The notes: a model not told the origin generated them from the sequence alone. 64,000 nt of DNA from Bacillota bacterium (GCA_023428025.1 JAEYZN010000021.1:248001-312000); one strand, 5' to 3'; counted from the first letter of the stretch, positions 44,505 through 54,238 are shown. Numbers and translations are program-made.

Positions 44505-45725
44505 TTAGTTCCTCACCTGATTCTTCTGTTTCTTTCTGTATTCTTCAGGCGATATGCCGAGTTCCTTTTTGAAGGCAAGACTGAAATAGTGCTGACTGTT
44601 GAACCCCACCTTGTCCGCTATCTCATATAACTTCAGCACAGGGTCACCCATCAGCTCTGTTGCTTTGGCGATGCGGATACTGGACAGCAGCTCCCGAAAT
44701 GAGATGCCCAGTTCCGCTTTCAGCAGCTTCCACGCATACGTCCGGCTGATCTTGAACTCTTCGCATAAATTCTCCACAGAGAAATCACTGCAGCTGTAGT
44801 TGGCCATGATATACTGCTTCATACCATTGACAATCGGCGTAAAATCATTTTCCTTACGCAATTTTGTGATCAGCTCAAGATAGATGATGGGAACGGCGTG
44901 ATACCCTCCCACAATGGTCTTTTTGACCGTACTGACCATGCAGTCGCATAACCGGCTGACAGCTTCGTTGATGTCCGTGATCATCGCGTTGATCTTTTGC
45001 ACATCGGTCACCGAAACGATGGCCACGATATTATCGGAATCGTCCTTGAACACGATTGTTCTTGGGTATTCCCCAAGCTTATCTGAAATGGTGTTAAAGA
45101 GCTGAAACATCAGCTGGCCTTTATCCAGGTTTCTGGTGATGGCTTCCTCTTTGATTCTGGCCAGCGGCGCAATGACGAACATTGTCGCCTGCTCATCAAA
45201 ATCAATATCCATGATATCTTTCTGCTGCATGAATTCATCGGAGGTGATGTTGCCCTTCACCCAATCGTTCAGGAAGCGTTCTTTGACGGATGTCAGATCA
45301 TTTCGGATACACCCTTTCGCCCAGCCCAGGTATTTTTCGTTGATGATGCGTTTGTCCAGTTCACTGCAGGCCTTGCTCATCACCGAATATAGCTGGTCTT
45401 TGATCACGGGCTTGAGGATGAAATCGAAGACCTTCAGTTTGATCGCGCTCAATGCATAATTGAAATCATCATGGCCTGTGATGACAATCACCAGCGTATC
45501 CGGTTGCCGTTCAGACAGTATCTCAACGAATTTGAGCCCGTCGATATAGGGTATGCATATGTCGGTAATGATAATATCCGGCTTCCTTTCCAAGGCCAGG
45601 CTTAGGGCTTCGCGGCCATCCTGGGCTTCGCCGACCACCTCCAGGCCCATTTCCTCCCAGGGCAGTATACGCAGCAATCTTTCCCTGATCCGTTCTTCGT
45701 CATCAACAATAATCATTCTATACAT
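44505..45725 (-). CDS. Response regulator with AraC-type DNA-binding domain
   Basis: 406 residues from ATG 45725, overlapping the kinase stop by eight bases (AGGTGG upstream). Receiver domain 1-120 with acidic DDE, phospho-Asp55 (IIITDICIPYIDG) and conserved LKP. A central region of about 170 residues follows, as in long YesN proteins, then an AraC domain (NLCEEFKISRTYAWKLLKAELG, YEIADKVGFNSQHYFSLAFKKELGISPEEYRKK). It is activated by the kinase at 45718-47208. The 21-base direct repeats at 41528-41559 are a likely target. Confidence 0.93.
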   Translation of the reverse strand: MYRMIIVDDEERIRERLLRILPWEEMGLEVVGEAQDGREALSLALERKPDIIITDICIPYIDGLKFVEILSERQPDTLVIVITGHDDFNYALSAIKLKVFDFILKPVIKDQLYSVMSKACSELDKRIINEKYLGWAKGCIRNDLTSVKERFLNDWVKGNITSDEFMQQKDIMDIDFDEQATMFVIAPLARIKEEAITRNLDKGQLMFQLFNTISDKLGEYPRTIVFKDDSDNIVAIVSVTDVQKINAMITDINEAVSRLCDCMVSTVKKTIVGGYHAVPIIYLELITKLRKENDFTPIVNGMKQYIMANYSCSDFSVENLCEEFKISRTYAWKLLKAELGISFRELLSSIRIAKATELMGDPVLKLYEIADKVGFNSQHYFSLAFKKELGISPEEYRKKQKNQVRN

Positions 45726-47208
45726 TTTCCACCTGCTCATTGGTAATCAACGGATGCCATATCTCCACCGTTGTTCCTTCCCCATAAACACTTTTGAAAT
45801 GCACACCGTATTTTGATGAAAATGACAGCTTGATCCTCTCATTCACGTTATAGACACCATAACCGGTATTATTGATGCCCTGAATCAGATTCTGATTCAA
45901 TATATCGACCTTTTCTTTTGGTATACCGATACCATTATCCGCTACCTTCATGTAAAGCATCCCGTTTTTTTCACGGGCTTCTATCTGTATCAACCCCTTC
46001 CCCGGCTTTTGTTTGACGCCATGATATATAGCGTTCTCCACGATGGGCTGCAGCGTCATCTTTAAAACCTTGTTGCAGAGGATATGATCGTCACACGAGA
46101 TTGTATAGTCGAACCGGTTTTTATACCGGACCTTCTGGACGATCAGATAGCTGTTGACATGTTCCAGTTCCTCTCCCACAGCTTGCGTGGGTTTGCCTTT
46201 GCTTAAGCTGAGCCTGAAGAATACAGTGAGGGCGCAGACGATCTCCACGATCTCATCCTCTCCATGTTCTTCGGCGATAGCCAAAATTGTTTCGAGCGTG
46301 TTATAGAGAAAGTGGGGCTTGATCTGGGCCTGCAATATCCTCAGTTCCGCGTTCCTGTTGCTCTTCTGTTCAGTGTAAACCAAATGGATCAAATTCTTGA
46401 TTTCCGCAATCATGCTGTTGAAGCTGTTGCCCAGTTGGTTGATCTCGTCGTTCCTTTCGCCTTCAAACAAGACCTCTAGGTCGCCGCCCTCCGCCTGTTT
46501 CATCAGCGTCTGAAGCTTGTTGACAGGATTGATGATCGTCCTGCGGACGATCAATACGCCCATTGTCAGGCAAAACGACAGTACAACCGCCAGCACCCCG
46601 ACGGAGATATAAAATGAAGTCTGTGTCATTGACACGATCCGCGTTTTGACCGTCCCGTAATATTCTATGTCCTTCTCGACAAACAATCTGAAATTATCTT
46701 CGATAAACCCGCCGATATCACTGGCATCATTCAGCTTTTCGGTCAGTGTTGAGACGGACGAAAATCCGGTCCCTTTCATTCTGATGATCTCATCGCATGT
46801 GTCCTGAAATCTCTTGACGAGTATCTTGTTGACTTCAAATATCTTTCTGAGTTCCTCTGTTGTGATATTGGCTTCGATGACCTTCAGCGATTCGTTTATC
46901 TCGTTGATCTTGTTGGAATAATTCGACTCCAGATTGACCAATATCTCATTTGAGCTGATAAGTATCGAGTTCTGAAGCATATTTTCGATCTCTGATGTGA
47001 GCGTCAGAACTTTGTTCTCATTTTCAATAGCCGTAATAATGGCGTTATATTGGCTGATGGGCATTCTGTACCAAAAGATGGGCAGCAAGCCCACCAAGCC
47101 CATAACCACGACCGACAGCACAAAAACGCCCAGGAGACGGGTTCTTATACTGGAGGTATGAAGGTGATATAATCTCGTTTTTGTCGGTGCCTTGCTGCTC
47201 ATCCTCAT
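45718..47208 (-). CDS. Sensor histidine kinase of the YesM/LytS type
   Basis: 496 residues. First helix about 23-45, extracellular helical sensor 46-195, second helix about 198-222, HAMP (RRTIINPVNKLQTLMKQAEGGD), phospho-acceptor His299 in LQAQIKPHFLYNTLETILAI and ATPase domain (LQPIVENAIYHGVKQKPGKG, VADNGIGIPKEK, GYGVYNVNERIKL). It lies between a sugar-binding protein and the response regulator in one operon; the binding protein probably presents ligand to its extracellular domain. Confidence 0.93.
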   Translation of the reverse strand: MRMSSKAPTKTRLYHLHTSSIRTRLLGVFVLSVVVMGLVGLLPIFWYRMPISQYNAIITAIENENKVLTLTSEIENMLQNSILISSNEILVNLESNYSNKINEINESLKVIEANITTEELRKIFEVNKILVKRFQDTCDEIIRMKGTGFSSVSTLTEKLNDASDIGGFIEDNFRLFVEKDIEYYGTVKTRIVSMTQTSFYISVGVLAVVLSFCLTMGVLIVRRTIINPVNKLQTLMKQAEGGDLEVLFEGERNDEINQLGNSFNSMIAEIKNLIHLVYTEQKSNRNAELRILQAQIKPHFLYNTLETILAIAEEHGEDEIVEIVCALTVFFRLSLSKGKPTQAVGEELEHVNSYLIVQKVRYKNRFDYTISCDDHILCNKVLKMTLQPIVENAIYHGVKQKPGKGLIQIEAREKNGMLYMKVADNGIGIPKEKVDILNQNLIQGINNTGYGVYNVNERIKLSFSSKYGVHFKSVYGEGTTVEIWHPLITNEQVENV

Positions 47209-47237
47209 CCAATCCCATTGGCTCTTTTCTGCCGCTC

Positions 47238-48401
47238 TCAGTCTGCCGGTTCAGCCTTAAACTCCTCATGGTAGATCACTTCCCACACCGATGAGAGGTT
47301 TTCCTTTGTCACCTTGACGGCCGGCGTCTGCACATATTGGGGCGGCGTTTTGCCGGACAACGACACCACAATGTTGAGCGCCTCCGCCACCCCCTGAAGA
47401 TATGGCTGCTGAGAGCCCGTCCCCACAAAAAGGCCGTCCGAAGACAGGGAGTACGCGCTCTCTTTGCCGATATCCGGTCCTGTCACGTATATCTCTTTAC
47501 CCTTGTTTTGGATGATCGTCGCGGCGGCCATGGCCGGCTGGTCCCACGACGCCCATATCCCCTTGATGTTGGGATGGGCCTCCAATATCAACTCGGTTTT
47601 CTTTGCGGCATCCTCGTTGTTGCTGATCAGCTCCGTTACGGCGATTTGAATATCCGGATAGTTTTTAAGGGCATCCATGTAACCTCTCCGGCGTTCCACT
47701 TCTTCGTTGTTGTTGATAGCTTCATACTGAAGCAGCGCGATCTCGCCCTTTCCGCCAATACGCTGAGCCAAAAACTCGGCGCTGACATACCCCATTTGAT
47801 AATCGTCAGGCATCACGATCGCGCCGTAATCCTTCCCGTATTGCAGACCCAATGTGGGTTCACCGATAAACTGGACCTTGATCCCTTTGTCGATCACATC
47901 CTTGACAGCCGGTGTTAAGACGTTTGTAGAGAGATTATAGACCACGATCACGTCGGGCTTGAGGGCTGCGAGGCTTTCCAGATTTGATATCATCCTGTTC
48001 GTATCCATCTGTCCGTCAGTCACCGCGAGCAAGCTGATATTGAACTTTTCGAGCGTGTCCCGCAGGCCGTTGATAAGGACTTTAGACCACTGCGTATAGT
48101 ATTCGTGCATACAAACAGCTACGGTGTAATTGCCTTGCTGCACGATACTGATGTCTTCAGGTGAAATCATCGCCTTCAGGTCCTCAATCGTTGACAGCTT
48201 CTGTCCGTTGGCGTTATATTCACTCATTGGCAGGATATCATCGCCGGAAGGCAAGGGGTATGTGATGTCCAGGCTGTCTATGGTCACAACTTCGTTCTGC
48301 GACGACAAGGCGTTTCCATTTGTGCAGGCATTCATAAAGACAATGATTGCTGTTAAGCAAAGGGCCAACCACTTATATTGTCCTTTTATACGCCTGTTCA
48401 T
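47238..48401 (-). CDS. Ribose-type substrate-binding lipoprotein of a sensing system
   Basis: 387 residues from ATG 48401 (GGGAGA nine bases before). Signal KWLALCLTAIIVFMNAC, lipobox Cys, then a type 1 periplasmic binding fold: YTVAVCMHEYYTQWSKVLINGLRDTL, ALKPDVIVVYNLSTN, RIGGKGEIALLQYEAINNNEEVERRRGYMDAL and IKGIWASWDQPAMAAATIIQ. No transporter gene is attached; instead it leads a kinase/regulator pair, like the known sugar-sensing arrangement XylFII-LytS. It may also donate ligand to the CUT2 importer. Confidence 0.88.
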   Translation of the reverse strand: MNRRIKGQYKWLALCLTAIIVFMNACTNGNALSSQNEVVTIDSLDITYPLPSGDDILPMSEYNANGQKLSTIEDLKAMISPEDISIVQQGNYTVAVCMHEYYTQWSKVLINGLRDTLEKFNISLLAVTDGQMDTNRMISNLESLAALKPDVIVVYNLSTNVLTPAVKDVIDKGIKVQFIGEPTLGLQYGKDYGAIVMPDDYQMGYVSAEFLAQRIGGKGEIALLQYEAINNNEEVERRRGYMDALKNYPDIQIAVTELISNNEDAAKKTELILEAHPNIKGIWASWDQPAMAAATIIQNKGKEIYVTGPDIGKESAYSLSSDGLFVGTGSQQPYLQGVAEALNIVVSLSGKTPPQYVQTPAVKVTKENLSSVWEVIYHEEFKAEPAD

Positions 48402-48812
48402 CGTGCGCAATCTCCCTATTTAATATAAAGAACATGGAAGACTTTACTTTTTTACGGGCTTGTCATCATTCAGATTTATGTTCTGATTCTATTACCAGCC
48501 ATACAGTTAAAAAACAACTACAGAAACAAATCAAAAGAATTCCTTTAAGTCTCTTCATAATGCTTGAGTTGCGCTTGTCAGACTACACTGCCTTTGATTT
48601 ATTCCTGTTTTGTGTTTACCAACACCGATTGGGAAAATCATATCTATCACAGATATTAATGGAAGTCCTCTGTTTTACTCGGTAAAATCATTTTAATATA
48701 ATGATCGTCAATCGTATTTATAATATTGTCTTTATTTCGTCACTCTTGTTAACCCTTCGACCTGGTGCGTTTATTATAACCGATAGACGCCCTATCGATA
48801 ATCCAGGTCTGT
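48402..48812. other. Intergenic region between sensing trio and TetR gene
   Basis: About 410 AT-rich bases with no convincing gene. A small perfect stem CGATAG-N5-CTATCG (48781-48797) follows the TetR stop but lacks a T run. A minus-strand TATATT about 40 bases before the binding-protein start may be a -10; its -35 is unclear. Confidence 0.35.
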
Positions 48813-49394
48813 TTAAGGCGCATCCTCTCCTATGTCGGCTTTCGCCAGGCATTGTTCGACCATATTATAAATTCCCCGCTGTGTGATATAGTACATCAAC
48901 CGCTCCACGGCATCGGGAGACTCCTTCATCCCTTCCAGAATCCACCCGATAATCGTATAGGTATACCCATATGTATAAAACCATGCGATAAACGCTCTAT
49001 CCTTTGCCGCAATCATGCGTCCGCCACAATAATGATCGATAATGCGCAGTACAATTTTGTAGTTCTCGTTAAAGAAAAAGCCCGATAAACTGTTTTGGCA
49101 TTGTGCGCTGAAGGCGTTGACGTAAAAGGCTTGGTCTTCTCTGAGGGCGTTCAGTATGAACCTGGAAATACCCGGCAAGCCAAGGCCGGCTTGCTCCCGT
49201 ACAACATCCATGATCTCCGTTTTGAATACCCAGCACACCAGATCCTGTTTATCGATAAAGTGGTTATAGAATGTCTTGCGGTTGAGCCTGCAGGCATCCG
49301 CGATGTCCTGAATCGTCACTTTATCCAGCGGCTCTGTTTCCATGAGTTTCTTGACAGCATCCGCCAGCAGTTGTTTTGTTACCTCAGTCTTCAT
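48813..49394 (-). CDS. TetR family transcriptional regulator
   Basis: 193 residues. N-terminal helix-turn-helix VTIQDIADACRLNRKTFYNHFIDKQDLV. The C-terminal part (RFILNALREDQAFYVNAFSAQCQNSLSGFFFNENYK, WFYTYGYTYTIIGWILEGMKESPD) resembles the DhaS-like/TetR_C_8 group. It is divergent from MDR-4 across 158 bases, so it likely controls that gene. That gap holds a GGAATTGTG motif at 49441-49449 also found before the CMD gene. Confidence 0.87.
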   Translation of the reverse strand: MKTEVTKQLLADAVKKLMETEPLDKVTIQDIADACRLNRKTFYNHFIDKQDLVCWVFKTEIMDVVREQAGLGLPGISRFILNALREDQAFYVNAFSAQCQNSLSGFFFNENYKIVLRIIDHYCGGRMIAAKDRAFIAWFYTYGYTYTIIGWILEGMKESPDAVERLMYYITQRGIYNMVEQCLAKADIGEDAP

Positions 49395-49552
49395 GTGCGC
49401 CTCCGCCCATTTGATTGCGGTTAGACCTACCCAAAACCACGGAATTGTGGAAAATTCAACAAATAGAATTGTTTGTGTATTTCATTTTTCTTTCTCTTTA
49501 TTAGTATTTGCATTATACATGAGCCTATCATAAATAGCAAAGGAGATTTGCC

Positions 49553-50647
49553 ATGAAAGAAACGTTTAAGCAGGCGTGGCTGATGGGCAAAGGCGGCCCG
49601 TGGATCATCAAAGACGTTCCCATGAAGCACCCCGGCCCGGGTGAAGTGCTCATCAAGATGACGAAAAGCTCCATCTGCAACCAGACCGATCTGAACACCG
49701 TCAGGGCGCTGCATCCGCCGCACGACCACCAGATCACCAAGATGCTGCCGCATCATTTCCGCATCTGGGACCACCGCATACCCGACGCGCTCTCCGACGA
49801 TTACCCGGCGCGGCCCTACCCCTATGAGCCATACCCCACCACCATGGGGCATGAAGGCACAGGCGTCATCGTGGAACTGGGCCCCATCCGGGAACTGGGT
49901 GACACGCTGTTCGGCGGCAAAAATTTCAAGGTGGGCGACCGCGTATCCATGATGGGTACGATCGGGGGGTTCGGCGAATATGTGTTATCGCCGGTCGATG
50001 AGATCGTCAAGGTCCCGGATAGCTTGTCGGATGACGAAGCTTCTCTGCTGGAGCCCGTCAATCTCGTCAACCACATTGCCCGGCTGGTGACCGGAATGGA
50101 CGATACCGTCTGCATTCTTGGCCAGGGCGCACTTGGGCTGTTGGCGACGCAACTGGCGCGTATCTACGGCGCCAAGACGATCATCGTCTCCGATCCGTTG
50201 CCACTCAAACGGGAGATGGCCAGAAAGTTCGGCGCGGACATCGTTCTCGACCCGACCAAGGTCAACGTGGTCCACGAGATCGAGCGCATCACGGATGGTC
50301 GCGGGGTTAATGCCCTGTTCGAATGCGCGGGCGAGCCGTCGACGATTCAAAAGATACCGTATATCGCCGGCTTCAGGTGCAAGGTGGCCTGCATCGGCGC
50401 CTGCTGCCATCCGGTCTCCCTGGACTGGTCATACATCCACTTTAAGGGCATGACGGTTGTGAGCACCAGCACCGCTGTGCTGGGCGATATACCGGGTGCC
50501 CTGAAAAAGACAATGGCGATGATGGGCTCCCACCGGCTGAACCTGCTGCCGATGATCACACACCGTTACAAGCTGGAGGAAATCGAAAGGGCTTTTGAGG
50601 ATGTGGCATCGGGGCAGGTGATCAAAGGCGTGTTCGAACTGGACTGA
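49553..50647 (+). CDS. Medium-chain zinc-dependent dehydrogenase, paralog MDR-4
   Basis: 364 residues, ATG 49553 with AAAGGAG. Signatures: CNQTDLNTVRALHPPHDHQ, TMGHEGTGVIVELG, ILGQGALGLLATQLAR with Asp after strand two (VSDPLPL), IGACCHPVSLDWSYIHFKG, THRYKL. The shortest copy, without the inserts of MDR-1 and MDR-3. It is a single-gene unit facing the TetR regulator and followed by a strong terminator. Confidence 0.85.
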   Translation: MKETFKQAWLMGKGGPWIIKDVPMKHPGPGEVLIKMTKSSICNQTDLNTVRALHPPHDHQITKMLPHHFRIWDHRIPDALSDDYPARPYPYEPYPTTMGHEGTGVIVELGPIRELGDTLFGGKNFKVGDRVSMMGTIGGFGEYVLSPVDEIVKVPDSLSDDEASLLEPVNLVNHIARLVTGMDDTVCILGQGALGLLATQLARIYGAKTIIVSDPLPLKREMARKFGADIVLDPTKVNVVHEIERITDGRGVNALFECAGEPSTIQKIPYIAGFRCKVACIGACCHPVSLDWSYIHFKGMTVVSTSTAVLGDIPGALKKTMAMMGSHRLNLLPMITHRYKLEEIERAFEDVASGQVIKGVFELD

Positions 50648-50663
50648 TCGCAAGCGCAACGCA

Positions 50664-50697
50664 AAAGGCCTTCCGCATACCAAAGCGGAGGGCCTTT
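50664..50697. terminator. Bidirectional terminator between MDR-4 and the MFS genes
   Basis: Arms of 13 bases (50664-50676 and 50685-50697; one G-U), AAAGGCC...GGCCTTT, between convergent genes. Confidence 0.85.
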
Positions 50698-50700
50698 GTA

Positions 50701-51945
50701 TTATTCAGATGTTGTCCTCTCTGGCGCCGGGCATGAAGACAGCCCTGTTCTTTTTTGCCGCGAACCGGCCAGCTGCATCATGAAAAAACCGACCAGCACG
50801 CACGCGGCACTGAATATCAGCATGGGCTTGATGCCCATCAAATCGATGATGATGCCGCTGCCGATGTTGCCCAGTATCCGTCCGATTCCCATGGCCATGC
50901 CGCCGAAAAGCGCCTGTGCCTGAACCGCTTCAACCTGGCCGGCAACCGAGTTGCCAAAATAGACGGCGGCCGGCACATACAAGCCCAGCGTGAACATATT
51001 CAGGACCTGCGCCCCAATGACCGTCGGGACGCTGGGAACCAGCATCAACACCACATCTTTGGCTACAAACGACAGTATTCCCATGCTCATCAGGCTGGCA
51101 TAGTTAAAGCGCCGGGCCAGATACTTGAAAAGAAACATCGTTGGGATTTCGCTGATGGCCATCACGAACATCAGCACGCCGTAATCCGCATCACTCCCGC
51201 CGACGTCCTTGATGACGCTGACCTGGAATGTGTCCAGCGCCGAATGGTTCAATGAGATGCAGACCATGGCCATAAAGAACGGGATACAGGCCGGTTTTTT
51301 CAGCAGCGTGCGAACGCCCCGGACAGACGCTGTTTCCGCCGTTTTGTCAATCTCCTGAGCGGCGCACACCTTGTCGGGCCGCTTGAACATCAGCAGCAGG
51401 AGGATGGTGACGGTAAGCAGCAGCATATAGAACGGCGCCAGCGCCACTGTTCCTATATTCTCCGCCAACAGGCCTGCCAGATAACCAAACACGGCATAGC
51501 CGATCGACCCGATCCCTCTGGCCACGCCGTAGTTCATTGTTATGCCGATGTTTTCAAACTGCATCGCCAGCGCGTTCAGCAGCGGCATCACCGTTGTGGA
51601 TATCGCGATGACGACCACGAATATCATCATCGCCAGCCCAACAGGAGCACTGACGACCATGGTGAGCGCTGTGCTGCATATGGTCGCCAATATCAGCACC
51701 GTAATGATGTATTTAAGGGGGATACCGGGATGCCGGGACGAATACCCGGCGACCAGCGACGGCAGCAATATCGAAGCGGCCGCCCCCAGCGCCATCGTGA
51801 GGCCTATTTCGGAGCTTGTGAAATTCTTTGATTGCAGCAGTATCGTCGCAAAACCGTAAAATACCGATACCGATGAAATGAATGCGCCCTGAATGGCGGC
51901 GTATTCCACATTGATTTTGCGCGATAGCCGGGGGGACGGGTTCAT
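50701..51945 (-). CDS. MFS transporter
   Basis: 414 residues from ATG 51945 (AAAGGAG upstream). About 12 membrane helices. Features include YAAIQGAFISSVSVFYGFATILLQSKNFTSSEIG at the first helices, a middle loop near residues 200-225, and CISLNHSALDTFQVSVIKDVGG starting the second half. It resembles the LacY/nucleoside-permease-like MFS group. It lies downstream of a second MFS gene, 40 bases apart. Probably imports substrate or exports product of the dehydrogenase pathways; the ligand is unknown. Confidence 0.85.
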   Translation of the reverse strand: MNPSPRLSRKINVEYAAIQGAFISSVSVFYGFATILLQSKNFTSSEIGLTMALGAAASILLPSLVAGYSSRHPGIPLKYIITVLILATICSTALTMVVSAPVGLAMMIFVVVIAISTTVMPLLNALAMQFENIGITMNYGVARGIGSIGYAVFGYLAGLLAENIGTVALAPFYMLLLTVTILLLLMFKRPDKVCAAQEIDKTAETASVRGVRTLLKKPACIPFFMAMVCISLNHSALDTFQVSVIKDVGGSDADYGVLMFVMAISEIPTMFLFKYLARRFNYASLMSMGILSFVAKDVVLMLVPSVPTVIGAQVLNMFTLGLYVPAAVYFGNSVAGQVEAVQAQALFGGMAMGIGRILGNIGSGIIIDLMGIKPMLIFSAACVLVGFFMMQLAGSRQKRTGLSSCPAPERTTSE

Positions 51946-51985
51946 AGCCACTCCTTTGGCAAACACGAGATTCTTCGGCTGATAT

Positions 51986-53254
51986 TTAACCAATCGGTTT
52001 CATAACGCTGGGCGGCGTATCGACTTTCAACACCCTGCGTCCCAGATACAGGCTGAAAACGAACAAAGCCGTGATGCCAAATATGACGAGCCCGCAGCCG
52101 AACAGCAGATTTCTGACGCCAAACCGGTCCATCAGAACACCGCCGACAAACGAACCGGCGATGAACGTCGCCATCATGATCGATCCGCATAACGCCTGCG
52201 CGGTGGTGTTAAGCTCGGGCGGCACGATCGACAACACATAGCTGGGCCCCAGCCCCAGATACACGCCACTGGCCACGCCGGATATCATCGATATCAGCAA
52301 TATGCTTCGCATATTGCCGGCATACGGGTACAGCATATGTTCTATGCCAAACAGAATGCCGGCGGCGACGAGGAGATACGGCAAGGCGATACGTTTTTTG
52401 AAGAACACGATCGTCAGCATGATCCCCATCTCAAACAGCGCCCGGATTCCCACGACCAGTCCCGTCAAAGCCGTATCCGCCGACACGTCTTTGATTAGAA
52501 ACGGTATATAGACCATCGTGATAGCGTCATAGATCACCATCGCGACGATGAGTCCCAGGTAGCCCATAAAGTAGTAGTTTCGGAAAAGCCGGCTGATTCT
52601 CAGTTCTTTGACCGTTGGCCGCTGCTGCACAGACAACTTATCCTCTTTGACCGAATAGCACATAAGGATGAGCAGGCCGGTCAGCGCCACACATAGGAAG
52701 AATATGACGTTGATACCCCACAGCGGCACAATCACGCTCAGCAGTATCAGCATGAGCGAATAGCCGACGGAGCCCCAAAGCCTGACCGAGCTGTAGTTGA
52801 TGCCGCTCATTGTGCTCTCTTTGACCATCCAGCCAATCACCAGGTTGTTGCAGGGCCCGCGGAATCCCATGCTTAATGTGATAAGCACAGAGCTTAACAG
52901 CACAGGCCCTATATAGACGCGAAGCGTCACCGGCACCAACACAAACAGAATGGCGTTGATCATCAGGCATATTACCAGAGCTGTTCGGGGCGACCGCAGC
53001 TTATCGCTCATCAGTCCCCAAAGCGGCAGCGTGACCGCGCCGATCAATGCGGAGATGGACATAATCGTGCCAATGCCTGTTCCGTTCATTCCGTTCGCTT
53101 CCAGATAGACCGACACGTAAGCGGTCACAGATATGGCGAAATAGAACAGGAACATGATGGCCGAATATCTGATATACGGGGATCTCTTCAAAGCCGGTTT
53201 TTCTGCAGTGTTTGGCTCGTTTTCGTTTATTTGATGGCTGGTGGTTTGATTCAT
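51986..53254 (-). CDS. MFS transporter
   Basis: 422 residues, 12 predicted helices. N-terminal IRYSAIMFLFYFAISVTAYVSVYLEANGMNGTGIGTIMSISALIGAVTLPLWGLMSDKLRSPR contains the inter-helix 2-3 MFS loop motif. Similar in plan to its downstream neighbour but clearly diverged. Transcribed away from the CMD gene over a 273-base region rich in inverted repeats. Confidence 0.86.
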   Translation of the reverse strand: MNQTTSHQINENEPNTAEKPALKRSPYIRYSAIMFLFYFAISVTAYVSVYLEANGMNGTGIGTIMSISALIGAVTLPLWGLMSDKLRSPRTALVICLMINAILFVLVPVTLRVYIGPVLLSSVLITLSMGFRGPCNNLVIGWMVKESTMSGINYSSVRLWGSVGYSLMLILLSVIVPLWGINVIFFLCVALTGLLILMCYSVKEDKLSVQQRPTVKELRISRLFRNYYFMGYLGLIVAMVIYDAITMVYIPFLIKDVSADTALTGLVVGIRALFEMGIMLTIVFFKKRIALPYLLVAAGILFGIEHMLYPYAGNMRSILLISMISGVASGVYLGLGPSYVLSIVPPELNTTAQALCGSIMMATFIAGSFVGGVLMDRFGVRNLLFGCGLVIFGITALFVFSLYLGRRVLKVDTPPSVMKPIG

Positions 53255-53527
53255 CGCATCCTTCTTCGGGGCAAAATATTCATGTCAATCGGGGCTGATA
53301 GACAGTATATAAAACCGCGGCCGAACTGTATACTCAGTATGATTTTCAATTCGTCAAATTTATTCACAATGTCGTATTCGATTCTCTGCCATGCCGCTTT
53401 TCCAAATTGGAATTGTGAATCGGATTATACAATTAAAAACGGCAGTGAATTTTCTTCATCATACATTGCTTATATACTTTAACGTGTACCGGATAAATGA
53501 ATGGGCATTAAATCAGGGAGGCCATGG
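53255..53527. promoter_or_regulatory. Divergent control region of MFS and CMD/MDR-5 operons
   Basis: Contains the palindrome TTCCAA-A-TTGGAA (53400-53412), an inverted pair ATTCACAAT (53362-53370)/ATTGTGAAT (53412-53420) 41 bases apart, and AATTGT...ACAATT (53411-53434). These overlap each other and are good candidates for a regulator site. Clear -35/-10 boxes were not assigned. Confidence 0.45.
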
Positions 53528-54178
53528 ATGCATCAGAGTCTATACCGCAAGGAATATTTTTCACGGTTCGGAGAGCTTGCCGCGTTAAACCATGAAGCAT
53601 ATCTGGCTTATATTCGCTTTTGCAGATCGGCCATGGCGCCGAAGTACATCCCGGCGAAGATCAAAGAGCTTATCGCTGTCGCTGTGTCTCATATTACATG
53701 CTGCCCTTACTGCATCAACATCCATGTCACCGGCGCCAAAAGGCTGGGCGCCACAGTCGGGGAGATTACGGAGAGTATTTTTGTGGCGACGGCGTTGAAA
53801 GCCGGTTCCGCCATGGCGCACAGCGTCAACGCGCTGAACGCCTTTGATGAACTGGAGGGGGACCTGTATCAAAACAGGTATATCGAACGCCTGAACGAAA
53901 TAAAGGCCTTGGCCGGCGATTCATTCAATGACTTTTTCCGTTTTGACGTGGCCGCCATGAAACCCGGCGCGTTGTCTGTCAAAGAGAAGGAACTCATCGC
54001 CGTTGCATCCGCCCATGTGACTGGCTGCCCATACTGTATCGATACGCATGTGAAGAACGCCAAAAAGCTGGGCGTTACGCGCGAAGAGCTTTGCGACTGC
54101 ATATTTGTGGCCATATCAGCCAAGGCGGGTGCGGCGGCAGCCCAGGCCGTCAACGCGATGATGGCCTATGACGGCTGA
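53528..54178 (+). CDS. Two-domain carboxymuconolactone decarboxylase/AhpD-like protein
   Basis: 216 residues from ATG 53528, with GGGAGG at 53516-53521. Two tandem CMD domains: the first with AKIKELIAVAVSHITCCPYCINIHVTGAKRLG, the second with KEKELIAVASAHVTGCPYCIDTHVKNAKKLG. Each has the C-P-Y-C-x3-H motif of AhpD alkylhydroperoxidases, preceded by a conserved Glu. So a peroxidase/disulfide role is more likely than decarboxylation of an aromatic intermediate. It is in an operon with MDR-5. Confidence 0.88.
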   Translation: MHQSLYRKEYFSRFGELAALNHEAYLAYIRFCRSAMAPKYIPAKIKELIAVAVSHITCCPYCINIHVTGAKRLGATVGEITESIFVATALKAGSAMAHSVNALNAFDELEGDLYQNRYIERLNEIKALAGDSFNDFFRFDVAAMKPGALSVKEKELIAVASAHVTGCPYCIDTHVKNAKKLGVTREELCDCIFVAISAKAGAAAAQAVNAMMAYDG

Positions 54179-54238
54179 TTTGTCTGCGAAGGTTTGCAAC
54201 GCTTAAATTTCGTTTCCAATAAAATCAAGGAGGAACAT

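Noticed and set aside
53528..54178. Evidence for aromatic (protocatechuate) degradation
   Set aside because: The C-P-Y-C-x3-H motifs point to AhpD-like chemistry, and no other aromatic pathway genes are present.
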